This document shows, one piece after another, positions 8,062 through 16,501 of a DNA stretch of 62,455 bases; position 1 is the first letter of the stretch; each line of letters opens with the position of its first letter. A program made the translations under genes and the position numbers. Source of the stretch: W2P13-069 sp051876105 (lineage in GTDB: Bacteria > Actinomycetota > Coriobacteriia > Coriobacteriales > QAMH01); NCBI GenBank assembly GCA_051876105.1, contig JBJEHN010000097.1, forward strand, positions 1 through 62,455, read 5' to 3'. A model generated the notes under the pieces. The model did no database searches and was not told where the DNA came from. It was given only the letters and a program-made list of their open reading frames with translations.

Positions 8062-9354
8062 ATGCCAGGCACCATTCTGGTTGGAACTCAGTGGGGCGAT
8101 GAGGGCAAGGGCAAGGTCACGGACTTCCTCGCACCCAACTACGACTACGTTGTTCGCTTCCAAGGGGGCAACAACGCTGGCCATACCGTCATCCACGGGG
8201 ACACCAAGCTCGCCTTGCACCTCATCCCCAGCGGCATCATGTACGACGACGTCACCTCCGTCATCGGCAACGGCGTTGTGGTCGACCCCCGCGTGCTCAT
8301 CCAGGAGATGAGCGAGCTCGAGGCCCAGGGCATCGACTGCAGCGGCCTCAAGATCAGCGGCAACGCCCATGTGATCATGCCCTATCACCTGCTCCTCGAC
8401 GGCGCCAGCGAGCGCCGCCTGGGCGACAACAAGATCGGCACCACCAAGCGCGGCATCGGCCCCTGCTACCAGGACAAGTACGAGCGCTGCGGCATCCGCG
8501 TGCAGGACCTGGTCGACGAGAAGATCTTCCGCGAGAAGCTCGAGTCCGTGGTGCCCCTCAAGAACGACATCCTGATGCGGGTTTACGGCTTCGAGGCCTA
8601 CGAGGTGCCCTCCGTCGAAGAGATCCTCGACGAGTACCTCGCGCTTGCTCGCGTCATCGCGCCCCACGTCGTCGACGCCAGCCCGCTGCTCAACGACGCT
8701 CTGCGCGAGGGCAAGAACATCCTCTTCGAGGGAGCACAGGCCACCCAGCTCGACATCGACCACGGCACCTACCCCTTCGTCACCTCCAGCAACTGCACCG
8801 CGGGCGGCGCCTGCACCGGCACCGGGGTGGGCCCCACCAAGATCCAGCGCGTGCTGGGCATCGCCAAGGCCTACATGACCCGTGTTGGCAGCGGCCCCTT
8901 CCCCACGGAGCTCTTCGACGAGGACGGGGAGAAGCTCGGCACGGTCGGTCACGAGTTCGGCGTCACCACCGGGCGCAAGCGCCGCTGCGGCTGGTACGAC
9001 GCGGTGATCATCAAGTACGCCGCAGACGTCAACGGCCTCACCGACATCGCGCTCACCAAGCTCGACGTGCTCAGCTGCATGGAGACCATCAAGATCTGCG
9101 TTGCCTACGAGGCAGACGGCGTGCGCTACGAGACCGTCCCCGGCAGCCAGACCGCGTTCCACCATGCCAAGCCCGTCTACGAGGAGATGCCCGGCTGGAA
9201 CTGCGACATCAGCGGCTGCAAGGCCTTCGACGAGCTGCCCCAGGCTGCCAAGGACTACGTGGCGCGTCTGGAGGAGCTGGCCGGCGTCCGCATCAGCATC
9301 ATCACCGTCGGCCCGGACCGCGACCAGACCATCCTCAACGGCTGGGAGCTCTAA
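8062..9354 (+). CDS. purA: Adenylosuccinate synthetase
   Basis: PurA joins IMP and aspartate using GTP to give adenylosuccinate, the first committed step to AMP. The 430-aa protein begins with VGTQWGDEGKGKV, the GTP-binding loop with its catalytic Asp and Lys. GNGVVVDP, DGASERRLGDNKIGTTKRGIG and TTGRKRRCGW follow in family order. The start at 8062 has AGGAGG 5 nt upstream; a nearby upstream ATG lacks this. purD follows after 39 nt. Confidence 0.97.
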   Translation: MPGTILVGTQWGDEGKGKVTDFLAPNYDYVVRFQGGNNAGHTVIHGDTKLALHLIPSGIMYDDVTSVIGNGVVVDPRVLIQEMSELEAQGIDCSGLKISGNAHVIMPYHLLLDGASERRLGDNKIGTTKRGIGPCYQDKYERCGIRVQDLVDEKIFREKLESVVPLKNDILMRVYGFEAYEVPSVEEILDEYLALARVIAPHVVDASPLLNDALREGKNILFEGAQATQLDIDHGTYPFVTSSNCTAGGACTGTGVGPTKIQRVLGIAKAYMTRVGSGPFPTELFDEDGEKLGTVGHEFGVTTGRKRRCGWYDAVIIKYAADVNGLTDIALTKLDVLSCMETIKICVAYEADGVRYETVPGSQTAFHHAKPVYEEMPGWNCDISGCKAFDELPQAAKDYVARLEELAGVRISIITVGPDRDQTILNGWEL

Positions 9355-9393
9355 GCCCCACGCCCTCGACCAGCGCCTGAAAAGGGAGGCCCT

Positions 9394-10683
9394 ATGAACA
9401 TCATCGTGCTCGGCAGCGGCGGTCGCGAGGCGGCCCTCGCCCAGAAGCTGTCCCAGTCCCCCCAGTGCCAGGAGCTCTTCTGCATCCCGGGCAACGGCGG
9501 CACCAGCGGCTTTGCGACCAACGTGGGTGGCATCGACCCCTGCGACGCAAGCCAGGTGGTCCCCTTCGCCAAGGAGCACGGCGTCGAGCTTGTGGTCGTC
9601 GGCCCCGAGGCGCCGCTGGTGGCCGGCGTGGCAGACGGCATCCGCGAGGCGGGCATCGCCTGCTTCGGTCCCGGTGCCCAGGGGGCCCAGATGGAGGGCT
9701 CCAAGGAGTTCGCCAAGAACCTGATGGCAAAGCACGGCATCCCCACGGCTGCCTACGCCGTCTTCAGCGAGCTCGAGCCCGCGGAGGCCTACATCCGCGA
9801 GCAGGGCGCGCCCATCGTCATCAAAGCAGACGGCCTGGCCGCCGGCAAGGGCGTCACCGTGGCAGAGACCGTTGAGCAGGCCGTGCAGGCCGTGCGCGAC
9901 TGCTTCGACGGGGCCTTCGGCTCGGCCGGCGCGCTGGTCGTCGTCGAGGAGTGCATGACCGGCCCCGAGTGCTCGATCATGGGCATCACAGACGGCGAGA
10001 CCGTGCTGTGCTGCGAGCCCGCGCAGGACCACAAGCGCGCCTACGAGGGCGACAAGGGCCCCAACACAGGCGGTATGGGCGTCTACAGCCCCGTGCCCAT
10101 CGTCACGGCCGAGGAGAAGGCGGCCATGGCCCAGATCATGGAACAGACCGTCGCCGCGCTCAAGGCCGAGGGCATCGACTACCGCGGCTGCCTCTACGGC
10201 GGCTTCATGCTGACCCCCACCGGCCCGCGCGTGGTGGAGTTCAACGCGCGCTTCGGCGACCCGGAGACCCAGGCCCTCATGCCGCGTCTCAAGAGCGACC
10301 TGGTCGACGTCTTCATGGCTGTCGACGCCAAGCGCCTGGCAGACGTCGAGCTCGAGTGGGACGAGGGCTTCTGCGTGGGCGTGGTCCTGGCAAGCGAGGG
10401 CTACCCCGGCTCCTATGAGAAGGGCAAGGAGGTCACCGGCATCGAGGAGGCCGAGGCAGACGGCGCCCTGGTCTACCACGCCGGCACCAAGGTCGAGGAC
10501 GGCAAGCTGCTCACCAACGGCGGCCGCGTCTTCTGTGTGAGCGCCACGGGCCCGAGCTTCGAGGCTGCCCGCGACAAAGCCTATGCCGCCTGCGACAAGG
10601 TGCGCTTCGAGAACAAGTTCCTGCGCCGCGACATCGGCGGCCGCGCGCTGCGCGGGCGCGAGCGCTGGGCAGAGGAGATGTAG
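9394..10683 (+). CDS. purD: Phosphoribosylamine-glycine ligase (GAR synthetase)
   Basis: PurD is an ATP-grasp ligase that makes glycinamide ribonucleotide, the second step of de novo purine synthesis. The 429-aa protein starts MNIIVLGSGGREAALA. It has VVGPEAPLVAG, the ATP-grasp loop KADGLAAGKGV, and the metal-binding region VVEFNARFGDPETQ near residue 285. GGGAGG precedes the ATG. It lies between purA and a Nudix gene in a purine-linked run on one strand. Confidence 0.97.
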   Translation: MNIIVLGSGGREAALAQKLSQSPQCQELFCIPGNGGTSGFATNVGGIDPCDASQVVPFAKEHGVELVVVGPEAPLVAGVADGIREAGIACFGPGAQGAQMEGSKEFAKNLMAKHGIPTAAYAVFSELEPAEAYIREQGAPIVIKADGLAAGKGVTVAETVEQAVQAVRDCFDGAFGSAGALVVVEECMTGPECSIMGITDGETVLCCEPAQDHKRAYEGDKGPNTGGMGVYSPVPIVTAEEKAAMAQIMEQTVAALKAEGIDYRGCLYGGFMLTPTGPRVVEFNARFGDPETQALMPRLKSDLVDVFMAVDAKRLADVELEWDEGFCVGVVLASEGYPGSYEKGKEVTGIEEAEADGALVYHAGTKVEDGKLLTNGGRVFCVSATGPSFEAARDKAYAACDKVRFENKFLRRDIGGRALRGRERWAEEM

Positions 10684-10712
10684 GAACCCGGGCCGAAGGC
10701 ACCGGGAGGGCA

Positions 10713-10738
10713 GGGGGCGGGCTGCGCGGCTCGCCCCC
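10713..10738 (+). other. Intercistronic GC hairpin between purD and the Nudix gene
   Basis: GGGGGCGGGC pairs with GCTCGCCCCC around a 6-nt loop. There is no T tract beyond GGTTTG, so it may attenuate or stabilise the message rather than terminate it. Confidence 0.45.
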
Positions 10739-10759
10739 GCTGGTTTGAGAGGCTGGTTT

Positions 10760-11332
10760 ATGAGCGAGCTGTTGGACAACCGCGAGGGCGACGAGCTGCT
10801 CGAGGAGCGCATCCTCGACAGCCGCCCCGTGTTCACGGGGGGCTTCCTCAACGTCGATGCGGTGCGCATCGAGCTTGCCAACGGCAAGCAGGCAGTCCAC
10901 GAGGTGGTGAGGCACCCGGGCGCCGTTGCCGTCATCGCGCTGAGGGCAGACGGCCGGGTGCTCTTGGTGAGGCAGTACCGCACCGCCCTGGAGCGCGTCA
11001 CGCTCGAGATACCCGCAGGCAAGCTCGAGCGGGGCGAGGACCCGCTGCTCGCCGCCGCGCGCGAGCTCGAGGAGGAGACGGGCTACACGGCTGCGCGGCT
11101 CGACTACCTCATGCCCATCGCCGTCGCCGCCGGCTACAGCGACGAGCTCATCCACCTCTACATGGCCACCGAGCTCTCCGCCGGCAGTCCCCACCCCGAC
11201 GACGACGAGTTCGTCGCGGCGGAGTGGGTTGACCTGAGCGTCTTGGTTGACAGCGTCCTCGACGGGCGCATCGAGGACAGCAAGACGGTCATCGCCGCCC
11301 TCATCTGCGATGCCATGAGGCACCGCCTGTAA
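10760..11332 (+). CDS. Nudix hydrolase, ADP-ribose pyrophosphatase type
   Basis: This 190-aa Nudix protein has a complete Nudix box: G-K-L-E-R-G-E then REL-EEETG around residues 90-112. The preceding sequence (VRHPGAVAVIALRADGRVLLVRQYR) and length match the ADP-ribose pyrophosphatase (NudF) group, which cleaves ADP-ribose to AMP and ribose 5-phosphate. The start at 10760 is the first good ATG and gives a standard N-terminus. It sits between purD and purE, so a link to nucleotide recycling is plausible. Exact substrate is not provable from sequence. Confidence 0.85.
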   Translation: MSELLDNREGDELLEERILDSRPVFTGGFLNVDAVRIELANGKQAVHEVVRHPGAVAVIALRADGRVLLVRQYRTALERVTLEIPAGKLERGEDPLLAAARELEEETGYTAARLDYLMPIAVAAGYSDELIHLYMATELSAGSPHPDDDEFVAAEWVDLSVLVDSVLDGRIEDSKTVIAALICDAMRHRL

Positions 11333-11379
11333 GCACAGCCCCAACCGCCTGCGGGCGGATGCGAGAAAGGAACCGCGAC

Positions 11380-11844
11380 ATGAGCAACGAGACCCCCCTG
11401 GTGGGCATCATCCTGGGCAGCAAGAGCGACCTGCCCGCGATGGACGGCTGCAAGGAGATGCTGGAGAAGTTCGGCGTGCCCTACGAGCTGGTCGTCCACA
11501 GCGCCCACCGCAACCCCGAGCAGGTTGCAGCCTGGGCCAAGAGCGCCGAGGAGCGCGGCCTGAAGGTGATCATCGGCGCTGCGGGCAAGGCCGCCGCCCT
11601 GGCCGGCGTCGTAGCCGCCCACACCCCGCTGCCGGTGGTGGCCGTCCCTATGAAGACCAGCGACCTCGGCGGCATGGACTCCCTGCTCTCCACTGTGCAG
11701 ATGCCCACCGGCGTGCCCCTGGCCTGCGTGGCCATCAACGGCACCAAGAACGCTGCCATCCTAGCGACCCAGATCCTCTCGGTGGGCATGCCCGAGTACC
11801 GCGAGGTCATCCGTGCGTACAAGCAGGAGCTTGCAGAGGCGTAA
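11380..11844 (+). CDS. purE: N5-carboxyaminoimidazole ribonucleotide mutase
   Basis: PurE class I moves the carboxyl group of N5-CAIR to give CAIR in purine synthesis. The 154-aa protein shows GIILGSKSDLPAM, VVHSAHRNPEQV and GAAGKAAALAGVVAAHT, which build the active site. The ATG at 11380 has AGAAAGGA upstream. No purK partner lies next to it; the following gene starts 6 nt later and is not a known purine enzyme. Confidence 0.95.
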   Translation: MSNETPLVGIILGSKSDLPAMDGCKEMLEKFGVPYELVVHSAHRNPEQVAAWAKSAEERGLKVIIGAAGKAAALAGVVAAHTPLPVVAVPMKTSDLGGMDSLLSTVQMPTGVPLACVAINGTKNAAILATQILSVGMPEYREVIRAYKQELAEA

Positions 11845-11850
11845 GGACCC

Positions 11851-12231
11851 GTGCGGCTTTCCATCGAGCATATCGCCGTCGAGCGGGCGGGCATCGGCTT
11901 CGAGCTGCGCTGCGTGCCCGCTGGTGCCCGCGTGAGCCCTGCGCAAGCGCAGCGGGCGCTGGCCCTGCTGCCAAACCTGGGGCGCCACGTGTGCGTGAAC
12001 GAGAAGGGCGACTGCTTTGCCGACGAGATCACCGGCACCGAGCCCGCCCACCTCTTCGAGCACGTCGCCATCGAGCTCATGGCCCAGGCGCGCGGCAGCG
12101 GGGAGGGCCTCATGGGCCACACCTCGCATACCGGCGAGCCCGGCCTCATGGCGGTGAGGCTCACCTACGCGGACGACCTCGAGGCGCTGGCCTGCGCGCA
12201 GCGAGCGCTCGAGTTTGTGAACGGGCTCTAG
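11851..12231 (+). CDS. Stand-alone cyanophycin synthetase N-domain-like protein
   Basis: The 126-aa product aligns by eye with the N-terminal domain of cyanophycin synthetase CphA1. It shares LPNLGRHVC, then HLFEHVAIELM (residues 67-77) against CphA-type HVVEHVALELQ, then GHTSHTGEPG against GRTRETGTPG, then a Tyr and an Ala-rich final helix. The ATP-grasp and Mur-ligase domains of CphA are absent. H67xxE70H71 with E75 is an inverted HxxEH zinc-type motif, so it may be a small metallohydrolase or a binding module. It starts at GTG 11851, 6 nt after purE, and is probably translated with it. The homology is my recognition, not a search result; the function is unknown. Confidence 0.7.
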   Translation: MRLSIEHIAVERAGIGFELRCVPAGARVSPAQAQRALALLPNLGRHVCVNEKGDCFADEITGTEPAHLFEHVAIELMAQARGSGEGLMGHTSHTGEPGLMAVRLTYADDLEALACAQRALEFVNGL

Positions 12232-12292
12232 CCGCAGCGCCCCCTCCCGCCAGGCACGCGCAAAACGCCCTGCAGCCTGCGCCTGGCCCCGC

Positions 12293-12298
12293 TACAAT
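12293..12298 (+). promoter_or_regulatory. -10 element before the aminotransferase gene
   Basis: TACAAT lies 34 nt before the ATG at 12333. This suggests that the aminotransferase and the ligase behind it start a new transcript. Confidence 0.45.
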
Positions 12299-12332
12299 CG
12301 TGCCCATACCCAAGACCCAGCCAGGAGGCCCT

Positions 12333-13592
12333 ATGGCAGATTCCCGGATAAAGTTCGACCGCTACGTGGGGACGTACGCGCGCCGCCTGGATACCATGCG
12401 CGCCAGCGCCGTGCGCGACCTCTTCGCCGCGGCCAGCCGCAGCGACATCATCAGCCTCTCCGGCGGCATGCCGGACATCTCCGTCCTGCCCCTGGACCAG
12501 GTGGCCCAGGTTGCCGCTGCCGCGATCACCGAAGAGGGCCTCGCTGCCCTGCAGTACGGCAGCACGGACGGCAGGCTCGAGACCCGCCAGCTGGTGACCG
12601 AGCTCGTGCGCGACCATGGCATCGTGGGTGTCGACCCCGCAGACGTCATCATCACCACCGGCGCCCAGCAGGCGCTCGACATCATCCCCAAGACCTTCGT
12701 CGACCCCGGCGACGTGATCTTGGCGGAGGGCCCCACCTACTTGGGCGCGCTGCAGGCATTCTCTGCCTACCAGCCCCAGGTGCGCTGCATCCCCATGGAC
12801 GACGAGGGGCTGCGCATGGACCTGCTCGAGGAAGAGCTCAAGCGCCTGGCGGATCAGGGCGTGGCACCCAAGTTCCTCTACACCATCCCCAACTTCCAGA
12901 ACCCCACGGGCGTCACGATGAGCATGGCACGCAGGGAGCGGCTGGTGGAGCTGGCAGACGAGTACAACCTGCCCGTCGTCGAGGACAACCCCTACGGCCG
13001 CCTGCGCTTTGCCGGCGAGCCCCTGCCCGCCCTGCGCTCGCTGAGCGAGGACGTGATCTACTTGGGTACGGTGTCCAAGATCTTCGCGCCGGGCCTGCGC
13101 TGCGGCTGCATCATCGCGCCGCCGGGCGTGCTGGCAAAGATCAACCTGATCAAGCAGGGCACCGACCTCTGCGGCAGCGCCATGAACATGGTGATGGTGG
13201 AGCACTACTTCCGCGACACGGACTGGCGCGCCACCATGGACAAGATCGTGCCCGTCTACGGTCAGCGCCACCAGGCCATGATCGACGCCCTCGAGGAGTT
13301 CATGCCGCCTGAGGTCAGCTGGACCGAGCCGGAGGGCGGCCTGTTCCTGTGGATCACGGTGCCCAAGTGCATCGACACAGACCAGCTCATCAACGTCGCC
13401 CTGGAGCGCGGAGTGGTCTTCGCCCCGGGCAGCAGCTTCTACCCGGACGGCAGGGGGCACGACAGCTTCCGCGTGGCGTTTTGCTTTGAGAGCCCGGAGA
13501 ACCTGAGGGAGGCCGTGCGCAGGCTCGCGGAGGTTATCGAGGAACAGCTCGAGCTGTACCGCGCCTTCGTGCGCGCGGGCGTGTTGGACTAG
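12333..13592 (+). CDS. PLP-dependent aminotransferase, LysN/2-aminoadipate-type
   Basis: This 419-aa protein is a fold-type I aminotransferase of the subgroup related to 2-aminoadipate transaminase and the catalytic part of MocR regulators. SLSGGMPDISVLP near residue 45, TTGAQQALD, NFQNPTGV, VEDNPYGRLRF and the PLP-lysine motif LGTVSKIFAPGLR near residue 250 are all present. There is no N-terminal DNA-binding domain. AGGAGG precedes the ATG. A Ddl-like ATP-grasp ligase follows after 16 nt, so the two may act together. The amino-donor and keto-acid specificity cannot be read from sequence. Confidence 0.85.
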   Translation: MADSRIKFDRYVGTYARRLDTMRASAVRDLFAAASRSDIISLSGGMPDISVLPLDQVAQVAAAAITEEGLAALQYGSTDGRLETRQLVTELVRDHGIVGVDPADVIITTGAQQALDIIPKTFVDPGDVILAEGPTYLGALQAFSAYQPQVRCIPMDDEGLRMDLLEEELKRLADQGVAPKFLYTIPNFQNPTGVTMSMARRERLVELADEYNLPVVEDNPYGRLRFAGEPLPALRSLSEDVIYLGTVSKIFAPGLRCGCIIAPPGVLAKINLIKQGTDLCGSAMNMVMVEHYFRDTDWRATMDKIVPVYGQRHQAMIDALEEFMPPEVSWTEPEGGLFLWITVPKCIDTDQLINVALERGVVFAPGSSFYPDGRGHDSFRVAFCFESPENLREAVRRLAEVIEEQLELYRAFVRAGVLD

Positions 13593-13608
13593 ACAAGAGG
13601 AGGACGAG

Positions 13609-14604
13609 ATGCCTTACAAGGTTGCGGTGCTGATGGGCGGCAAGTCCCACGAGAGGGACTTCTCTCTGAGCAGCGGCAAGAACGTCTGCGCGGCGTTGGA
13701 GCGGGCGGGCCACGAGGTGCTGCCCCTCGACGTCACGGAGGACCTGGTCGACGTCCTGAGGGCCGAGCGCCCGCAGGTGTCCTACAACGCCCTGCACGGC
13801 AGGATCGGCGACGACGGCACCATCCAGGCGCTCATGGGCGTGCTGGGCATCCCCCTGGTGGGCTGCCCCACCTCTGTGTGCCGCCAGACCTGGAACAAGT
13901 CGACCCTGCACGCGGTGCTCGACGACTACTACGCCGGCCAGGAGGGTGCCGCCTGCGGCATCAACGGCGTGTGCCTGAGCCAAGACGCATTCAAGGACGC
14001 CGGCGCTGCCTGCGCGCTCGACCTGGTGGTTGACGCCATCCCCGGGGGCTTCCCCTTGGTGGTCAAGCCCGCCAAGGCCGGCAGCGCCATGGGCATGAGC
14101 AAGGTCGAGACGGTCACGGAGCTGGCCGAGGCGCTGCTCAAGGCCCTCACCTTCAGCGACGAGGTCCTGGTCCAGGAGTATGTGGAGGGCGTGCAGGTGG
14201 CAGTCTCTGTCTTGGGAGAGGCCGAGGGCTCCTACGCCCTGCCGCCGGTGGAGATCGTCCCCAAGCCAGGCCACATGTACGACACCGAGGCGCGCATCAA
14301 CGACGAGCTCGTCGACTTCTACGCGCCCGTGAGGCTCGAGAGCCTGAGCCCCGACGAGGCCCAGGCCCAAGCCATCCGCAGCGAGATAGAGCGCGCCGCC
14401 GTCGAGGTCTACCAGGCCTACGGCTGCCGCGACCTCGCCCGCGTCGACATCATCTGGGACGGCGCCCGCGCCAAGGTGCTCGAGATCGACGTCAGCCCCG
14501 GCATGGGGCCGCTGAGCGGCTTTCCCATGGCGTGCAAGGCGGCGGGCCTGAGCCTGGAGGCAGTGCTCAACGAGCTGCTCGACCAGGCAGTCTACCGAGG
14601 ATAG
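13609..14604 (+). CDS. Divergent D-Ala-D-Ala-ligase-like ATP-grasp enzyme
   Basis: The 331-aa protein has the fold and order of D-alanine-D-alanine ligase: VLMGGKSHERDFSL (Glu equivalent to Escherichia coli DdlB Glu15), HGRIGDDGTIQ, and KAGSAMGMSKV (Ser150 equivalent). Two usual active-site features differ. In the omega loop YDTEARINDEL, the position of DdlB Tyr216 is Ile and its Lys215 is Arg. In the second metal motif LEIDVSPGMGPLSGFP, Asp replaces the usual Asn and Gly replaces Thr. It may be a true Ddl of a divergent lineage or a ligase for another pair of substrates. It follows an aminotransferase by 16 nt and precedes queD by 8 nt. Confidence 0.75.
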   Translation: MPYKVAVLMGGKSHERDFSLSSGKNVCAALERAGHEVLPLDVTEDLVDVLRAERPQVSYNALHGRIGDDGTIQALMGVLGIPLVGCPTSVCRQTWNKSTLHAVLDDYYAGQEGAACGINGVCLSQDAFKDAGAACALDLVVDAIPGGFPLVVKPAKAGSAMGMSKVETVTELAEALLKALTFSDEVLVQEYVEGVQVAVSVLGEAEGSYALPPVEIVPKPGHMYDTEARINDELVDFYAPVRLESLSPDEAQAQAIRSEIERAAVEVYQAYGCRDLARVDIIWDGARAKVLEIDVSPGMGPLSGFPMACKAAGLSLEAVLNELLDQAVYRG

Positions 14605-14612
14605 GAGCGCAG

Positions 14613-15038
14613 ATGTACGGATTGAGGACAGAGAGCTGCTTCGACGCCGCCCACTTCCTGAGCGACTACGACGGCAAGTGCGAGAACCTGCACGGCCACC
14701 GCTGGCGCGTGGTCGCCTACCTAGGTGTGCCGCAGCTGCAGAGCGAGGGCCAGAACAAGGACATGGTCATCGACTTCGCGGACTTCAAGCGCGCTCTGCG
14801 CGAGCTCACGGATGCATGGGACCACAGCTTCATCGTGGAGGAGGGCAGCCTCGCACCGCAGACCGTGGCGTGCCTGGAGGAGGAGAGCTTCCGCCTCTCG
14901 TTCGTGCCCTTCCGCACCACTGCGGAGAACTTCGCCCGCTACTTTGCGGAGCGCTTGGACGAGCAGGGGCTGCCCGTCTCCCAGGTGGATGTGTACGAGA
15001 CGCCCAACAACTGCGCCACCTACATGGTGGGGCGCTAG
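14613..15038 (+). CDS. queD: 6-carboxytetrahydropterin synthase
   Basis: QueD converts dihydroneopterin triphosphate to 6-carboxytetrahydropterin in queuosine synthesis. The 141-aa protein has the zinc histidines in FDAAHFL and LHGHRW and the catalytic Cys in GKCENLHGH. A later DHSF and a C-terminal Glu (VYETPNNCATY) complete the site. The start follows a GGAG at 14604-14607. queE begins 7 nt after its stop, and queD-E-C-F are collinear. The GTP cyclohydrolase (folE) that feeds the pathway is not in this window. Confidence 0.94.
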   Translation: MYGLRTESCFDAAHFLSDYDGKCENLHGHRWRVVAYLGVPQLQSEGQNKDMVIDFADFKRALRELTDAWDHSFIVEEGSLAPQTVACLEEESFRLSFVPFRTTAENFARYFAERLDEQGLPVSQVDVYETPNNCATYMVGR

Positions 15039-15045
15039 GGGCGGC

Positions 15046-15744
15046 ATGGCAGGCACAGGCAGCGCGGGTGGGCTGATGCCCGTTGCGGAGCGCTTCGTGA
15101 GTGTCAACGGCGAGGGCCCGCGCGCGGGGAGCTTCTCTGCGTTCGTGCGCTTCCGCGGGTGCAACCTGGCGTGCTCGTACTGCGACACGCGCTGGGCATG
15201 CCAGCCCGGCTGCCCGGTCGAGGAGCTGGCCGTGGGCGAGCTGGCTGCATGGGTGCTCGCTCAGGGCACCCCCTGCGCGACCCTCACGGGCGGTGAGCCG
15301 CTTTTGCAGCCGCTGCTCCCCGAGCTGGTGGGCCGCCTGCTACAGGGTGGCCTGACCGTGGAGGTCGAGACCAACGGCGCGTGCAGTGTGCGCGAGCTGG
15401 CCGCCCTGAGGGGCGCGAGCCGCGGGACGCTGACGCTGACGCTGGACTGCAAGGCGCCTTCGAGCGGGATGGCCGGGCACATGCTCGAGTCAAACTACGC
15501 CCTGCTCGGCGCAGACGACTGCGTCAAGTTCGTGGTGGGCGGCGGCGAGGACCTCGAGGCCGCTGCGGCAACCATCGAGCGCTGCGGCCTCTTGGAGCGC
15601 TGCGCGGTGTATGTGAGCCCGGTGTTCGGGGTGATGGACCCGGCCGAGATCGTGGGCTTCTTGCAGCGGCGGGGCCTGATGCGCGCCCGCGTGCAGCTGC
15701 AGCTCCACAAGTTGATCTGGCCCGGCGTTGAGAAAGGTGTGTGA
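15046..15744 (+). CDS. queE: 7-carboxy-7-deazaguanine synthase (radical SAM)
   Basis: QueE is a radical SAM enzyme that contracts the pterin ring to 7-carboxy-7-deazaguanine. The cluster motif CNLACSYC (CxxxCxxC) lies near residue 42, followed by TGGEPLLQ, the SAM-binding segment. The protein is 232 aa if started at 15046; an alternative ATG at 15076 gives a shorter N-terminus beginning MPVAERF. queC starts 3 nt downstream, implying translational coupling. Confidence 0.95.
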   Translation: MAGTGSAGGLMPVAERFVSVNGEGPRAGSFSAFVRFRGCNLACSYCDTRWACQPGCPVEELAVGELAAWVLAQGTPCATLTGGEPLLQPLLPELVGRLLQGGLTVEVETNGACSVRELAALRGASRGTLTLTLDCKAPSSGMAGHMLESNYALLGADDCVKFVVGGGEDLEAAAATIERCGLLERCAVYVSPVFGVMDPAEIVGFLQRRGLMRARVQLQLHKLIWPGVEKGV

Positions 15745-15747
15745 GCC

Positions 15748-16446
15748 ATGGGGCAGCAATCCGAAGGCAAGGCCCTGGTCCTGTGCAGCGGGGGAGTCGA
15801 CTCGACGACCTTGCTCGCCATGGCCGTCGAGCGCTTTGGGGCGGGCAACGTCTACGCCCTCTCCATCTCGTACGGCCAAAAGCACGCGCGCGAGATAGAG
15901 AGCGCCAAGGCCGTGGCCGCGCACTACGGCGTCGAGCAGCGCTTCTTGGACCTGAGCGCGATCTTTGCGGAGAGCGACTGCTCGCTGCTCGAGCACTCGG
16001 GCAGGGACGTCCCGCAGGAGAGCTACGCCGAGCAGCTCGAGGAGGCGGGCGGTGCCCCGGTGAGCACCTACGTCCCCTTCCGCAACGGGCTCTTCCTTGC
16101 GAGCGCGGCGAGCATGGCGCTGAGCCTGGGCTGCAGCGCGATGTACTACGGTGCCCACCACGACGACTGGGCGGGAAACGCCTACCCGGACTGCTCGCTG
16201 GAGTTCGTCCAGGCGTTCGCCAGCGCCGTCGAGCGGGGAACGGGCGGGCAGCTGCGCATGGAGGCCCCCTTCGTGATGTGGAACAAGGCGCAGATCGTGG
16301 CCCGCGGCCTGGAACTGGGCGTGCCCTACGAGCTCACCTGGAGCTGCTATGAGGGAGGGGAGAGGCCCTGCGGCGCCTGCGGCACCTGCAGGGACCGCAT
16401 CGCCGCCTTCGAGGCCAACGGCACGACCGACCCGCTGATGCGCTAG
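15748..16446 (+). CDS. queC: 7-cyano-7-deazaguanine synthase
   Basis: QueC makes preQ0 from 7-carboxy-7-deazaguanine and ammonia with ATP. The 232-aa protein has the PP-loop LCSGGVDSTT near residue 13 and a C-terminal zinc site in CYEGGERPCGACGTC. HHDDWAGNAYPDC matches the substrate pocket. It lies between queE and queF in one operon. Confidence 0.96.
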   Translation: MGQQSEGKALVLCSGGVDSTTLLAMAVERFGAGNVYALSISYGQKHAREIESAKAVAAHYGVEQRFLDLSAIFAESDCSLLEHSGRDVPQESYAEQLEEAGGAPVSTYVPFRNGLFLASAASMALSLGCSAMYYGAHHDDWAGNAYPDCSLEFVQAFASAVERGTGGQLRMEAPFVMWNKAQIVARGLELGVPYELTWSCYEGGERPCGACGTCRDRIAAFEANGTTDPLMR

Positions 16447-16501
16447 AGTTGCCGCGTGAGCCCGCACCGCGTGAGGCGCGGCGAGCGAGAGAGGAGACAC
16501 C

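Noticed and set aside
7555..11022. A very long open frame on the - strand opposite purA and purD
   Set aside because: It is antisense to well-recognised genes, has no protein-family features and reflects the scarcity of stop codons in high-GC DNA. Similar frames opposite pgi/ispE and htpG/folC were rejected for the same reason.
14590..14612. preQ1 riboswitch before the que genes
   Set aside because: Only 8 nt separate queD from the ligase gene, and no preQ1 aptamer is visible upstream.
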